Assembly: GCA_900550765.1 (NCBI GenBank)
Contig: URTC01000129.1
Coordinates: 1 to 5,647 of the forward strand
Direction: 5' to 3'
Origin: an uncultured Clostridia bacterium
GTDB lineage: Bacteria; Bacillota; Clostridia; Christensenellales; QALW01
Length of the DNA: 5,647 nucleotides
Positions 1 to 4,730 of this stretch are shown here, piece by piece. A model generated the notes under the pieces. It was given only the letters and a program-made list of their open reading frames with translations, was not told where the DNA came from and made no database searches. The stretch's first letter is position 1, and every line of letters starts with the position of its first letter. Both the position numbers and the translations under genes were made by a program.

Positions 1-645
1 CGGCCTTCCTCTATTACCGTACAGCTTTTAAAAGATGGAAACAATTATGGCAATCCAGTTACCCTTGTACCCGACGTCAACGGCAAATGGACTCACACCT
101 GGAACAATGTGCCTCAATATGCCGACGGAAAAGAAATTGTGTGGTCAGTAAAAGAAAAAACCGCAGAAGGCTACTCCGTTTCCTACGAAACAACCCAGCC
201 GGGAACTATTCTGATTACCAATACCCATGAAAAGGAAACCATTTCCCTTGTCTTCCTCAAAAAGTGGCAGGATGACAATAACCGTGACGGCCTCCGCCCC
301 GAATCTGTAACCGTTCGCGTCTCCGGTTCTGCAGACGGTGACACTGTCTATTCCAACCAGGTGGTTCTCAGCCAAGAGCATCAATGGGCCGCCGTACTGA
401 CCCAGCTTCCCAAGTTCCATGAAGGCGTTCCCATCCAATATACTTATCAGGAAGATCCCGTAGAAGGCTATTCCGCCGCCTACGAAATAACCCGGCAGGG
501 AACCATTTTGATTACCAATACCCATGAGCCGCATGCCATTCCAAAAAATGACGGCGATACGCCTCTGTTCCTGTACGGAGTTCTGTTCATGACTGCAGCC
601 GTGGGCATCCTTGGAATGAACAGAAAAAAGCATAGAAAAGAATAA
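1..645 (+). CDS. Cna_B-repeat surface protein, C-terminal fragment
   Basis: The frame is open from the left edge, so the N-terminus is missing and 214 residues are visible. Two Cna_B-type repeats are seen: residues ~1-76, entered at the RPSSITVQL strand, and ~81-176, from LVFLKKWQDD to ITNTHE. Each ends in an EGYS...TILITNTHE block. In this family a Lys in the first strand (KKW, about 87/88) can form an isopeptide with Asn of the ITN strand (173), helped by an acidic residue (E151 in YQEDPVEGY); the equivalents in repeat 1 are E52 and N74. The tail has a sorting-signal layout: IPKNDGDTP (~180-188), a hydrophobic stretch (~189-205) and a basic end, RKKHRKE. The motif is degenerate, because a normal signal would read (L/I)PxTG. 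The role is probably a wall-exposed stalk, adhesin or pilin-like protein. It converges on gene A. No U-rich terminator is seen on this strand. Confidence 0.9.
   Translation, partial: RPSSITVQLLKDGNNYGNPVTLVPDVNGKWTHTWNNVPQYADGKEIVWSVKEKTAEGYSVSYETTQPGTILITNTHEKETISLVFLKKWQDDNNRDGLRPESVTVRVSGSADGDTVYSNQVVLSQEHQWAAVLTQLPKFHEGVPIQYTYQEDPVEGYSAAYEITRQGTILITNTHEPHAIPKNDGDTPLFLYGVLFMTAAVGILGMNRKKHRKE
163..527 (+). repeat. Direct repeat encoding the ends of two Cna_B units
   Basis: Positions 163-230 and 460-527 are 68-bp copies with about 58 identical bases, 297 bp (99 codons) apart and in frame. They encode the AEGYS...ITNTHE and VEGYS...ITNTHE blocks. The last 30 bases, from the GGGAAC block to the CCCATGA block, differ at only two positions. 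This shows that the gene grew by tandem domain duplication, with more units probably lying upstream of the window. Confidence 0.85.
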
Positions 646-660
646 AACAAAAATTTCCTG

Positions 661-694
661 ATAAAAATAACAGCCGCGCATTCCTGCGCGGCTG
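661..694 (-). terminator. Rho-independent terminator of gene A
   Basis: A perfect 10-bp stem (671-680 with 685-694, CAGCCGCGCA/TGCGCGGCTG) encloses a 4-nt loop. On the minus strand it is followed by TTATTTTTAT (661-670), a usable U-tract. On the plus strand the following bases are AAAATACAG, so it serves leftward transcription from gene A, not the Cna_B gene. The stem is identical to the one at 4673-4696. Confidence 0.85.
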
Positions 695-756
695 AAAATA
701 CAGAATGATACAATACCTTTAACTGACAGCGACGATGCTGCCAATTTTCCGAAATC

Positions 757-1353
757 CTAACCACCTGTGATATCAGGTCTTTCATCTGTAACATTTTGAT
801 TTACATATTCTGCAATCGCCTGATACAACAGTCCCATACTTTCAGCATCCTTTGGATCGCTGCAATATATGTACACAACCAAAAAGAAAGAACCATTCTG
901 ATATTCCAAAATTCCCGTATACGGCATACCGGCGTCAAATTTCTCTTGATCTTGTTCATCGATGCTGTTGTTCTTTCTATCTTTTACATACATCCAATTA
1001 GGATTCTGTGCATACGCGCCGTCGCTGAGCTTAAAAATATTCGCGATATGCATATAATCCGTCACCATTTCTTCTGTAAGCCGGGGAATATCCTCATAGG
1101 TTCCCCCATAAGCTTGATACGAGGCCTTAAACTTTCCTGCTTCAAAATATTCTTCCGTCTTATTCCACAGCAAATATGCCTCTTCCGGAAACACAATCTT
1201 ATTGGATAACGCTTGATCAAGGACCGCCTCATCCACAACTATAAATTGAGGATATCGGATTACTTCATCATAATATTTCCATCCGTATACACCGCCAAGA
1301 ACCAAACCGATGCAAATCAGTACAATGATAACAATTTGAACGCCTTTTTTCAC
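757..1353 (-). CDS. Paralogue A: membrane-anchored protein of unknown function
   Basis: A 198-residue protein I do not recognise as a named family. Residues ~5-24 form one hydrophobic helix after a short basic start (MKKG), so it is probably an N-terminal anchor or uncleaved signal with the rest outside. There is no canonical lipobox; the Cys in VLIC is preceded by Ile. It is clearly related to genes B and C. Shared blocks include a VLDQALSNKIVFP stretch after the helix, EAGKFKASY, GGTYED (with C), LSDGAY, and GMPYTG...EY...YCSDPKDAES with LYQAIAEYV (with B). It lacks the WQKEHGYDIQE tail of B and C and ends PDITGG. The start is GTG, chosen because an AAAGGAG ribosome binding site lies 6 nt upstream and the peptide then begins like its paralogues. 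It has its own promoter (1456-1484) and terminator, so it is probably monocistronic. A function as an extracytoplasmic partner or immunity-like protein is only inferred. Confidence 0.8.
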   Translation of the reverse strand: MKKGVQIVIIVLICIGLVLGGVYGWKYYDEVIRYPQFIVVDEAVLDQALSNKIVFPEEAYLLWNKTEEYFEAGKFKASYQAYGGTYEDIPRLTEEMVTDYMHIANIFKLSDGAYAQNPNWMYVKDRKNNSIDEQDQEKFDAGMPYTGILEYQNGSFFLVVYIYCSDPKDAESMGLLYQAIAEYVNQNVTDERPDITGG

Positions 1354-1359
1354 ATTAAT

Positions 1360-1366
1360 CTCCTTT
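1360..1366 (-). promoter_or_regulatory. Ribosome binding site fixing the GTG start of gene A
   Basis: The minus strand reads AAAGGAG, then 6 nt, then GTG at 1353. The nearby ATG (1355-1353) is out of frame and meets TGA at once, so GTG is the only sensible start. Confidence 0.75.
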
Positions 1367-1455
1367 TTAAATAAATTTACTCAATAATGTATTTATATCT
1401 TAACCGCATATATGTTGTACAAAAAATCGTTTATCTGTAAGAATGATTTGACATG

Positions 1456-1484
1456 ATAATACCATATTCAAAAGCGAAAATCAA
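1456..1484 (-). promoter_or_regulatory. Candidate sigma-A promoter of gene A
   Basis: The minus strand has TTGATT (1479-1484), 17 bp, then TATTAT (1456-1461) preceded by TGG, an extended -10. It lies about 100 bp upstream of gene A and just past the hairpin of gene B. It has the same layout as the promoters proposed for B and for D. Confidence 0.55.
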
Positions 1485-1495
1485 TTTCAAGCAAA

Positions 1496-1522
1496 CAGCA
1501 GCTGCATATTCCTGCGCGACTG
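1496..1522 (-). terminator. Imperfect terminator-like hairpin after gene B
   Basis: In the minus-strand RNA the ends pair as CAGU/GCUG, then a mismatch, GC/GC, a bulged A and GCA/UGC around a 6-nt loop. It matches the CAGCCGCGC hairpins elsewhere in the window but is degraded, and the following TGTTTGCTTG is only weakly U-rich. It may terminate poorly and allow some readthrough from B into A. Confidence 0.4.
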
Positions 1523-1554
1523 AAATGATCCGTCTCTTCTCTTACAGGCTAAAT
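1513..1554 (-). repeat. Gene-end repeat shared with the GH gene 3' end
   Basis: This 42-bp stretch matches 4687-4730 closely: half of the hairpin stem, then CTGAAATGATCCG, CTCTT and TTACAGGCTAAAT, with two substitutions in the first 25 bases and a 2-nt gap near the middle. At 4687-4730 the match includes the last codons and stop of the GH gene. Here it is untranslated sequence just after gene B. Confidence 0.75.
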
Positions 1555-1598
1555 AACTTTATTCTTGAATGTCGTAGCCATGCTCTTTCTGCCACTGT
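1548..1598 (-). repeat. 51-bp direct repeat, 3' end of gene B (copy at 2420-2470)
   Basis: 1548-1598 and 2420-2470 agree at 49 of 51 positions. The repeat covers a few untranslated bases, the stop codon and the codons for QWQKEHGYDIQE at the ends of genes B and C. The rest of the two genes has diverged strongly, so this end has been copied recently or held by gene conversion. Confidence 0.9.
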
Positions 1599-2164
1599 AC
1601 AAGATCCACGATATTTTCCTGAATACAAGAAGCTATGTATGTATACAGAGCTCTCATATTTTCGGTATCTCTCGGGTCGGTACATCGAAGGCTTACAGTT
1701 ACAGAATGATCTCCTTTCAGATACTCAAACTTACTCTGATAACGCATACCATCTTCTATTTCCTTGTCCTGCCAAATGGTCCAGTTATAAAAATGCCACC
1801 CGTTTTCCAGCAGAAACCAATCGTCACAGCTGACAAAGCTTCCGTCGCTCAGCGCATACGCATGTATGCGCTTCGTCCTGTGTTCCTCCGGAATCCCGTT
1901 TTCTATCTCTTCTTCGGAAAAAAATCTCCCGCTTATACTATCAATTTCCGCACGAAATTTTCCATTTTCATAAACTAAGCCCTTCTGTCGCTCCACTATA
2001 GTATTTGCAGGAAATTCTATTTTTCCGGAAAATATTTCCTCCAAAAGCGCCTGATCGAATTCTACCGTTGAAGGAGGCTTTGTAAAAAAGAGTATTGCTG
2101 CGGTTATAGCCATTATAACAAATACGGAAAGAATGCTTATCAAAGCAATATATTTTTTTCTCAT
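1559..2164 (-). CDS. Paralogue B: membrane-anchored protein of unknown function
   Basis: A 201-residue protein with a basic start (MRKKY), one membrane helix at ~5-27 and an extracytoplasmic remainder. I do not recognise the family. It shares ALLEEIFSGKIEFP, YENGKFRAEI, ALSDGSF, GMRYQSKFEY, LRCTDPRDTENM and LYTYIASCIQENIVD with paralogues A and/or C, and its last 12 residues are identical to those of C. There is no lipobox. The ATG at 2164 matches the paralogue N-termini. Its ribosome binding site is weak (AAGAG, about 10 nt upstream), and an out-of-frame ATG lies 5 nt upstream (2167-2169, ATG AAA TGA). A leader of roughly 150 nt with a possible folded element separates it from its promoter at 2320-2348. 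Aromatic residues are frequent in the middle (DDWFLLENGWHFYNW), which could form a binding surface, but that is inference. Confidence 0.82.
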   Translation of the reverse strand: MRKKYIALISILSVFVIMAITAAILFFTKPPSTVEFDQALLEEIFSGKIEFPANTIVERQKGLVYENGKFRAEIDSISGRFFSEEEIENGIPEEHRTKRIHAYALSDGSFVSCDDWFLLENGWHFYNWTIWQDKEIEDGMRYQSKFEYLKGDHSVTVSLRCTDPRDTENMRALYTYIASCIQENIVDLVQWQKEHGYDIQE

Positions 2165-2238
2165 TTCATGACAACTCTTTTACTATTTAATATATATAAT
2201 TAGAAATCACTCAATTCACACTGGGTCTATTATAAGCA

Positions 2239-2279
2239 GAAGGATTTGCATACGCATTCCTTCCTTCGTTCTATGCAAA
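2239..2279 (-). other. Possible folded leader element upstream of gene B
   Basis: In the minus-strand RNA, UUUGCAUA (2272-2279) pairs perfectly with UAUGCAAA (2245-2252) across a 19-nt purine-rich loop containing GAAGGAAGGAA. The bases immediately after the stem are UCCUUC (2239-2244), complementary to GAAGGA in the loop, so an H-type pseudoknot or an alternative hairpin is possible. As DNA it is also an 8-bp inverted repeat that could be an operator. A second TATAAT (2229-2234) lies just downstream but lacks a good -35. Confidence 0.35.
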
Positions 2280-2319
2280 CAACATACTTAAAAATACAAT
2301 ATATTTTTTAATCATTCAT

Positions 2320-2348
2320 ATTATACCAAGCATCTTAAAAAAGCGCAA
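2320..2348 (-). promoter_or_regulatory. Candidate sigma-A promoter of gene B
   Basis: The minus strand has TTGCGC (2343-2348), 17 bp, then TATAAT (2320-2325) preceded by TGG, a consensus -10 with extension. The -35 lies only 2 bp beyond the terminator stem of gene C, so terminator and promoter are fused into one unit. The leader to the B start would be about 150 nt. Confidence 0.55.
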
Positions 2349-2350
2349 GC

Positions 2351-2385
2351 AAAACAGCCGCGCTGTTTTCAAGCGCAGCTGTTTT
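2351..2385. terminator. Terminator after gene C, symmetric and A/T-flanked
   Basis: AAAACAGC (2351-2358) pairs with GCTGTTTT (2378-2385), one C/A mismatch follows, then GCGC pairs with GCGC around a 9-nt loop. The plus strand has T8 at 2382-2389. The minus strand has TTTT, GCTTGCGC and then TTTTTT. It most likely ends leftward transcripts of D-C. It belongs to the same hairpin family as 671-694 and 4673-4696. Confidence 0.75.
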
Positions 2386-2419
2386 TTTTAGGCGGCTAAA
2401 AAAGTTTGCTCCCCCCATA

Positions 2420-2470
2420 GCTAAATCACTTTATTCTTGAATGTCATAGCCATGCTCTTTCTGCCACTGT
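2420..2470 (-). repeat. 51-bp direct repeat, 3' end of gene C (copy at 1548-1598)
   Basis: Second copy of the gene-end repeat, with two differences in 51 bases. It encodes the terminal QWQKEHGYDIQE and stop of gene C. Similarity at the DNA level falls off within the next 20 bases into the gene. Confidence 0.9.
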
Positions 2471-3051
2471 GTAATATCCATAATATTTTCATTTATTTGC
2501 TGCACCACGCGTTCATACATAGCTTTTTCCGTTTTATCCTGGATAACGCCGGCACAGTACAGCCTAAAGCGGATATGAAAGTTATCCCGTCCATACTCAA
2601 AAAACTCCACATAAACGTCTTCGCCTTTTGGGATCTCGCTGAAAGAATTGCTGCTTTCAACCCTCCCTCTTCTAAACTTCATATGTTCCCACAAGTCGAA
2701 ATAGAAATGCGCATACCCGCCATCTTCCAGCGCCATCATACCAGAAACATTCTTATCCTTGTATTTTAAATAATTTTCCTCAGTAGCATACCACTCATCC
2801 TCATATGTTCCGCCCTCTATCAAATAAGCCACTTTTATGCCGTTGACTTCAAACACGCCCTCTCTGCAATCCGGATTGTAAAAAGAATTTTCGGGAAAAG
2901 GCTTTATTTTTCCTGAAAAGGCCTCGGCAAACAACTCCTTATTTATTGCATACGTTTCCGGCTTTTTATTGAGATGTAAAAAAATAAGGATTCCGCTCAA
3001 AATCACGGCTAACAAAACAGCAATCGAAATAATGATATATTTCCTCTTCAT
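2431..3051 (-). CDS. Paralogue C: membrane-anchored protein coupled to gene D
   Basis: A 206-residue protein of the same unrecognised family as A and B, with a basic start (MKRKY), a membrane helix at ~5-26 and an extracytoplasmic remainder. Shared blocks are ELFAEAFSGKI, GGTYED (with A), ALEDGGYAH, a C-terminal FEY...FRLYC stretch and INENIMDITQWQKEHGYDIQE (with B). I chose the ATG at 3051. It gives the same N-terminus as the paralogues and overlaps the D stop as ATGA, a classic coupling arrangement. A longer frame starting at TTG 3069 adds six residues (MGTQKT when TTG is read as Met) and is less likely. A GGGGA motif sits about 11 nt before the ATG. Expression therefore depends on translation of D. 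The coupling suggests that C and D work together at the cell surface. Confidence 0.85.
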   Translation of the reverse strand: MKRKYIIISIAVLLAVILSGILIFLHLNKKPETYAINKELFAEAFSGKIKPFPENSFYNPDCREGVFEVNGIKVAYLIEGGTYEDEWYATEENYLKYKDKNVSGMMALEDGGYAHFYFDLWEHMKFRRGRVESSNSFSEIPKGEDVYVEFFEYGRDNFHIRFRLYCAGVIQDKTEKAMYERVVQQINENIMDITQWQKEHGYDIQE

Positions 3052-4376
3052 CGTTTTTTGCGTCCCCAATCACTATATTCATATATATAGCTATATCCAT
3101 GATATACCTTATTTCGACTCGGAGTAGACCATGTTGTATTATCCACAAAATATGAACACAGATTTATTATTTCTGTATACGCATCTTGATTAAAAGTTCC
3201 TTTAAAAGATTGTCCATCCGAGGTATACACCGTATATTCCAAATATCTGTACAGAATAGCAGGACCCGTCAACGAATCTATTTCAAGTATACTCTTTAAT
3301 AAGCAAATCGAATAAGTTACTCTTTCTTGAGAAGTTTTCGGTTTCAAATTGACAGCCTCTTCCCAAAATTCTCTAAAATAAGCTTTTGATTCAGGCCTTA
3401 AGGAAAATATAATTTGCACAATTGAAAAAACCGTACCATATGTAGGTATAAAACCTGCTATAGTTAATGCTGCATCAATAATCGCATCAACCGTCTCTTC
3501 TTGGCTTAGTCCTTGCTCCTCCTTCTTCAATGCTTCCCAAACAAAACGTGAAAAATCACTAAACTGCTCTTCCGTCAAAGTATAAATTAATTCCAGGTGA
3601 TCATTCAAATCTTGTTCCTCTATATTAACCATATTATCATAATATACAGCTGCTGTTTCATCTTTAGATAAACTATCATCAATATCACAATATCGATAAT
3701 CTTTCTCAAAAGGTTTATCATTAACAACTGCGACCTGTGCTTGATTCGGGTTTGGATTATCTGAAGATTTAAAAATATCAAAATCATCGATATAAACGAT
3801 TTGACCTTCTATCGGATCAATAACGTCCAACATCCAGCTAAAGGTTCCTTTATGAATATCCTGACTCTGTACCGATATCCACCCTTGAATACAAGTCCAA
3901 GTATCTTCAACCGTATCTACCAATGCAATCTTTCCAAAATAATTTTCATCATATTTTTGTATAAAAGAAGTAAGTTCCTGTCCGCGAACAATACTTCTGG
4001 CGTATTTCCGCAAATAAGGATTTACATTTTTTACCTTTACCCAAACGGTAAATACATAGATGCCCGGACCGCCTTCATAAAAAATTCTGTCTAAATTCAG
4101 TGCCGGAGACTGCCATGCTTTTGTACGGTTTGTCATTTTCAGCGAATAATTTCCTGAATGATATTCTTCATTCGTTACACTTATATTGCCCCCATACGCA
4201 GCATACCAACCGGAAGCCTCCAAATCAAAACCAATATTATCAAAAGTAAAGTGCCATCTTTGATTGATTGCTTTAATATTAATACATAATATACTTGTCA
4301 GAAGCAATACTATCACTAAAATCGCAATCACTCGCTGAAAAAAAGTATCTTGGTTCAAATGTTTTGTTGTTTTCAT
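3048..4376 (-). CDS. Gene D: exported protein, CBM4/9-like region plus helical domain
   Basis: 442 residues. A signal sequence or anchor spans ~14-35 (RVIAILVIVLLLTSILCINIKA), with a possible cleavage after IKA. Residues ~42-203 have the pattern of a CBM4/9-type carbohydrate-binding jelly roll: FTFDNIGFDLEASGW, HSGNYSLKMTNRTKAWQSP, a VFTVWVKV strand, and a terminal IVYIDDFDIFK strand. A linker rich in Asn/Pro (SSDNPNPNQ) follows. Residues ~240-380 are mostly helical and acidic, with a hydrophobic helix-turn-helix at ~297-326 (AALTIAGFIPTYGTVFSIVQIIFSL) that resembles membrane-active or pre-toxin hairpins only in general character. The end is Tyr-rich and basic (GRKKR). No catalytic motif of a glycosidase or peptidase is seen. 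The ATG at 4376 has an in-frame TGA six bases upstream and AGGAG 12 nt upstream. It overlaps gene C by 4 bp. The region is more AT-rich than its right-hand neighbour. Confidence 0.85.
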   Translation of the reverse strand: MKTTKHLNQDTFFQRVIAILVIVLLLTSILCINIKAINQRWHFTFDNIGFDLEASGWYAAYGGNISVTNEEYHSGNYSLKMTNRTKAWQSPALNLDRIFYEGGPGIYVFTVWVKVKNVNPYLRKYARSIVRGQELTSFIQKYDENYFGKIALVDTVEDTWTCIQGWISVQSQDIHKGTFSWMLDVIDPIEGQIVYIDDFDIFKSSDNPNPNQAQVAVVNDKPFEKDYRYCDIDDSLSKDETAAVYYDNMVNIEEQDLNDHLELIYTLTEEQFSDFSRFVWEALKKEEQGLSQEETVDAIIDAALTIAGFIPTYGTVFSIVQIIFSLRPESKAYFREFWEEAVNLKPKTSQERVTYSICLLKSILEIDSLTGPAILYRYLEYTVYTSDGQSFKGTFNQDAYTEIINLCSYFVDNTTWSTPSRNKVYHGYSYIYEYSDWGRKKR

Positions 4377-4434
4377 GTTTCAAGTACACTCCTATTCTTA
4401 TTCTTAAATGATTATTTTTGTGCTTTTCTGTCAC
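4279..4434 (-). other. Possible 51-codon leader ORF overlapping the start of D
   Basis: The minus strand has AAAGGAG (4440-4446), 5 nt, then GTG (4434) opening a 51-codon frame that starts before D, runs past the D start in a different frame and stops at 4279. Its spacing is better than that of D's own AGGAG. The peptide (VTEKHKNNHL...) is basic and then acidic, with no domain I recognise. It may be a translated leader that tunes D, or chance. Confidence 0.22.
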
Positions 4435-4448
4435 AGCAGCTCCTTTCT

Positions 4449-4552
4449 AAATCCAATTTTACCATTTTTTACAAAAAAGTCAATCCAAATAAAGACATTT
4501 TTGTATTAATTATTAAAAATTATATTTATTATATAATAAAATAATTGGATTT
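4449..4552. repeat. Inverted repeat and AT palindrome at the D promoter
   Basis: AAATCCAATT (4449-4458) and AATTGGATTT (4543-4552) are perfect 10-bp inverted copies flanking the proximal D promoter; the first overlaps the -10 box. Between them, 4525-4540 (TTTATTAT/ATAATAAA) is a perfect 16-bp AT-only palindrome about 40 bp upstream of the -35. These could be repressor half-sites or an UP-element-like region, but AT-rich sequence yields such matches easily. Confidence 0.4.
4456..4483 (-). promoter_or_regulatory. Strong candidate promoter of D-C
   Basis: The minus strand has TTGACT (4478-4483), 16 bp, then TAAAAT (4456-4461) preceded by TGG, an extended -10. This is the best promoter match in the window. 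It lies about 80 bp from the D start and should drive D and the coupled gene C. Confidence 0.7.
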
Positions 4553-4637
4553 CTAATCATGTATTATCTTAGTCGTTCTCTCGCTTATTTATTTTTTTCA
4601 CCAATTTATACTTAAATCATTCAATCGGTTGTTTTTT

Positions 4638-4666
4638 ATTTTATCAAAAGTAGTAAAAAAATGCAA
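4638..4666 (-). promoter_or_regulatory. Distal candidate promoter fused to the GH terminator
   Basis: The minus strand has TTGCAT (4661-4666), 17 bp, then TAAAAT (4638-4643). The -35 lies 6 bp past the terminator stem, in the same arrangement as at 2320-2348. It would give D a leader of about 260 nt. It may be inactive, since a better promoter exists nearer to D. Confidence 0.35.
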
Positions 4667-4672
4667 GTAAAA

Positions 4673-4696
4673 CAGCCGCGCAGAAATGCGCGGCTG
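4673..4696 (-). terminator. Rho-independent terminator of the GH gene
   Basis: A perfect 10-bp stem CAGCCGCGCA (4673-4682)/TGCGCGGCTG (4687-4696) has a 4-nt loop and is followed on the minus strand by TTTTACTTGCATTTTTTT. The stem is identical to that at 671-694. It starts 22 bases past the stop codon. Confidence 0.88.
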
Positions 4697-4730
4697 AAAT
4701 GATCCGCCTCTTTCCTGTTACAGGCTAAAT
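4687..4730 (-). repeat. Gene-end repeat copy spanning the GH stop codon
   Basis: 44-bp counterpart of 1513-1554. Here it contains the final SL codons and TAA of the GH gene, the palindrome CCTGTTACAGG, the 3' untranslated bases and one arm of the terminator. Confidence 0.75.

Larger units (their letters stand above)
4377..4717. other. Intergenic region between the GH gene and D
   Basis: 341 bp with no convincing gene. Read leftward, it holds the GH terminator (4673-4696), a distal promoter candidate (4638-4666), an AT-only palindrome (4525-4540), a strong promoter (4456-4483) and two ribosome binding sites (4440-4446 and 4389-4393). About 4567-4637 shows nothing beyond AT-rich sequence. Confidence 0.7.

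Noticed and set aside
145..744. Minus-strand frame of 199 codons opposite the Cna_B gene
   Set aside because: It is a shadow of the Cna_B coding strand, which has clear domain structure, and it runs through the terminator hairpin.
796..1209. Plus-strand 137-codon frame opposite gene A
   Set aside because: Antisense shadow: gene A has a strong ribosome site and paralogues, and this frame has neither.
1453..1833. Plus-strand 126-codon frame spanning the A-B intergenic region
   Set aside because: It crosses the proposed promoter of A and the hairpin of B and is mostly antisense to the end of B; there is no supporting motif.
1565..2769. Two similar plus-strand frames (1565-1978 and 2437-2769), both starting MNV(V/I)AMLFLPL
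   Set aside because: They are antisense to genes B and C. Their similarity comes from the shared 51-bp gene-end repeat read on the other strand, and neither has a good ribosome site or a plausible domain.
3052..3069. Longer gene C start at TTG 3069
   Set aside because: The ATG at 3051 forms an ATGA overlap with D and aligns with the MKK/MRKK starts of the paralogues, so the extra six residues are unlikely.
1290..4310. Cys residues in the hydrophobic N-termini of A (VLIC) and D (SILC) as lipoboxes
   Set aside because: The residue before Cys is Ile or Leu, not Gly/Ala/Ser, so a lipoprotein signal is not supported.
671..4696. Repeated CAGCCGCGC hairpins as a CRISPR array or attachment sites
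   Set aside because: Spacing is irregular (0.8-2.3 kb), the copies differ in sequence, and each lies just after a stop codon, which fits terminators.
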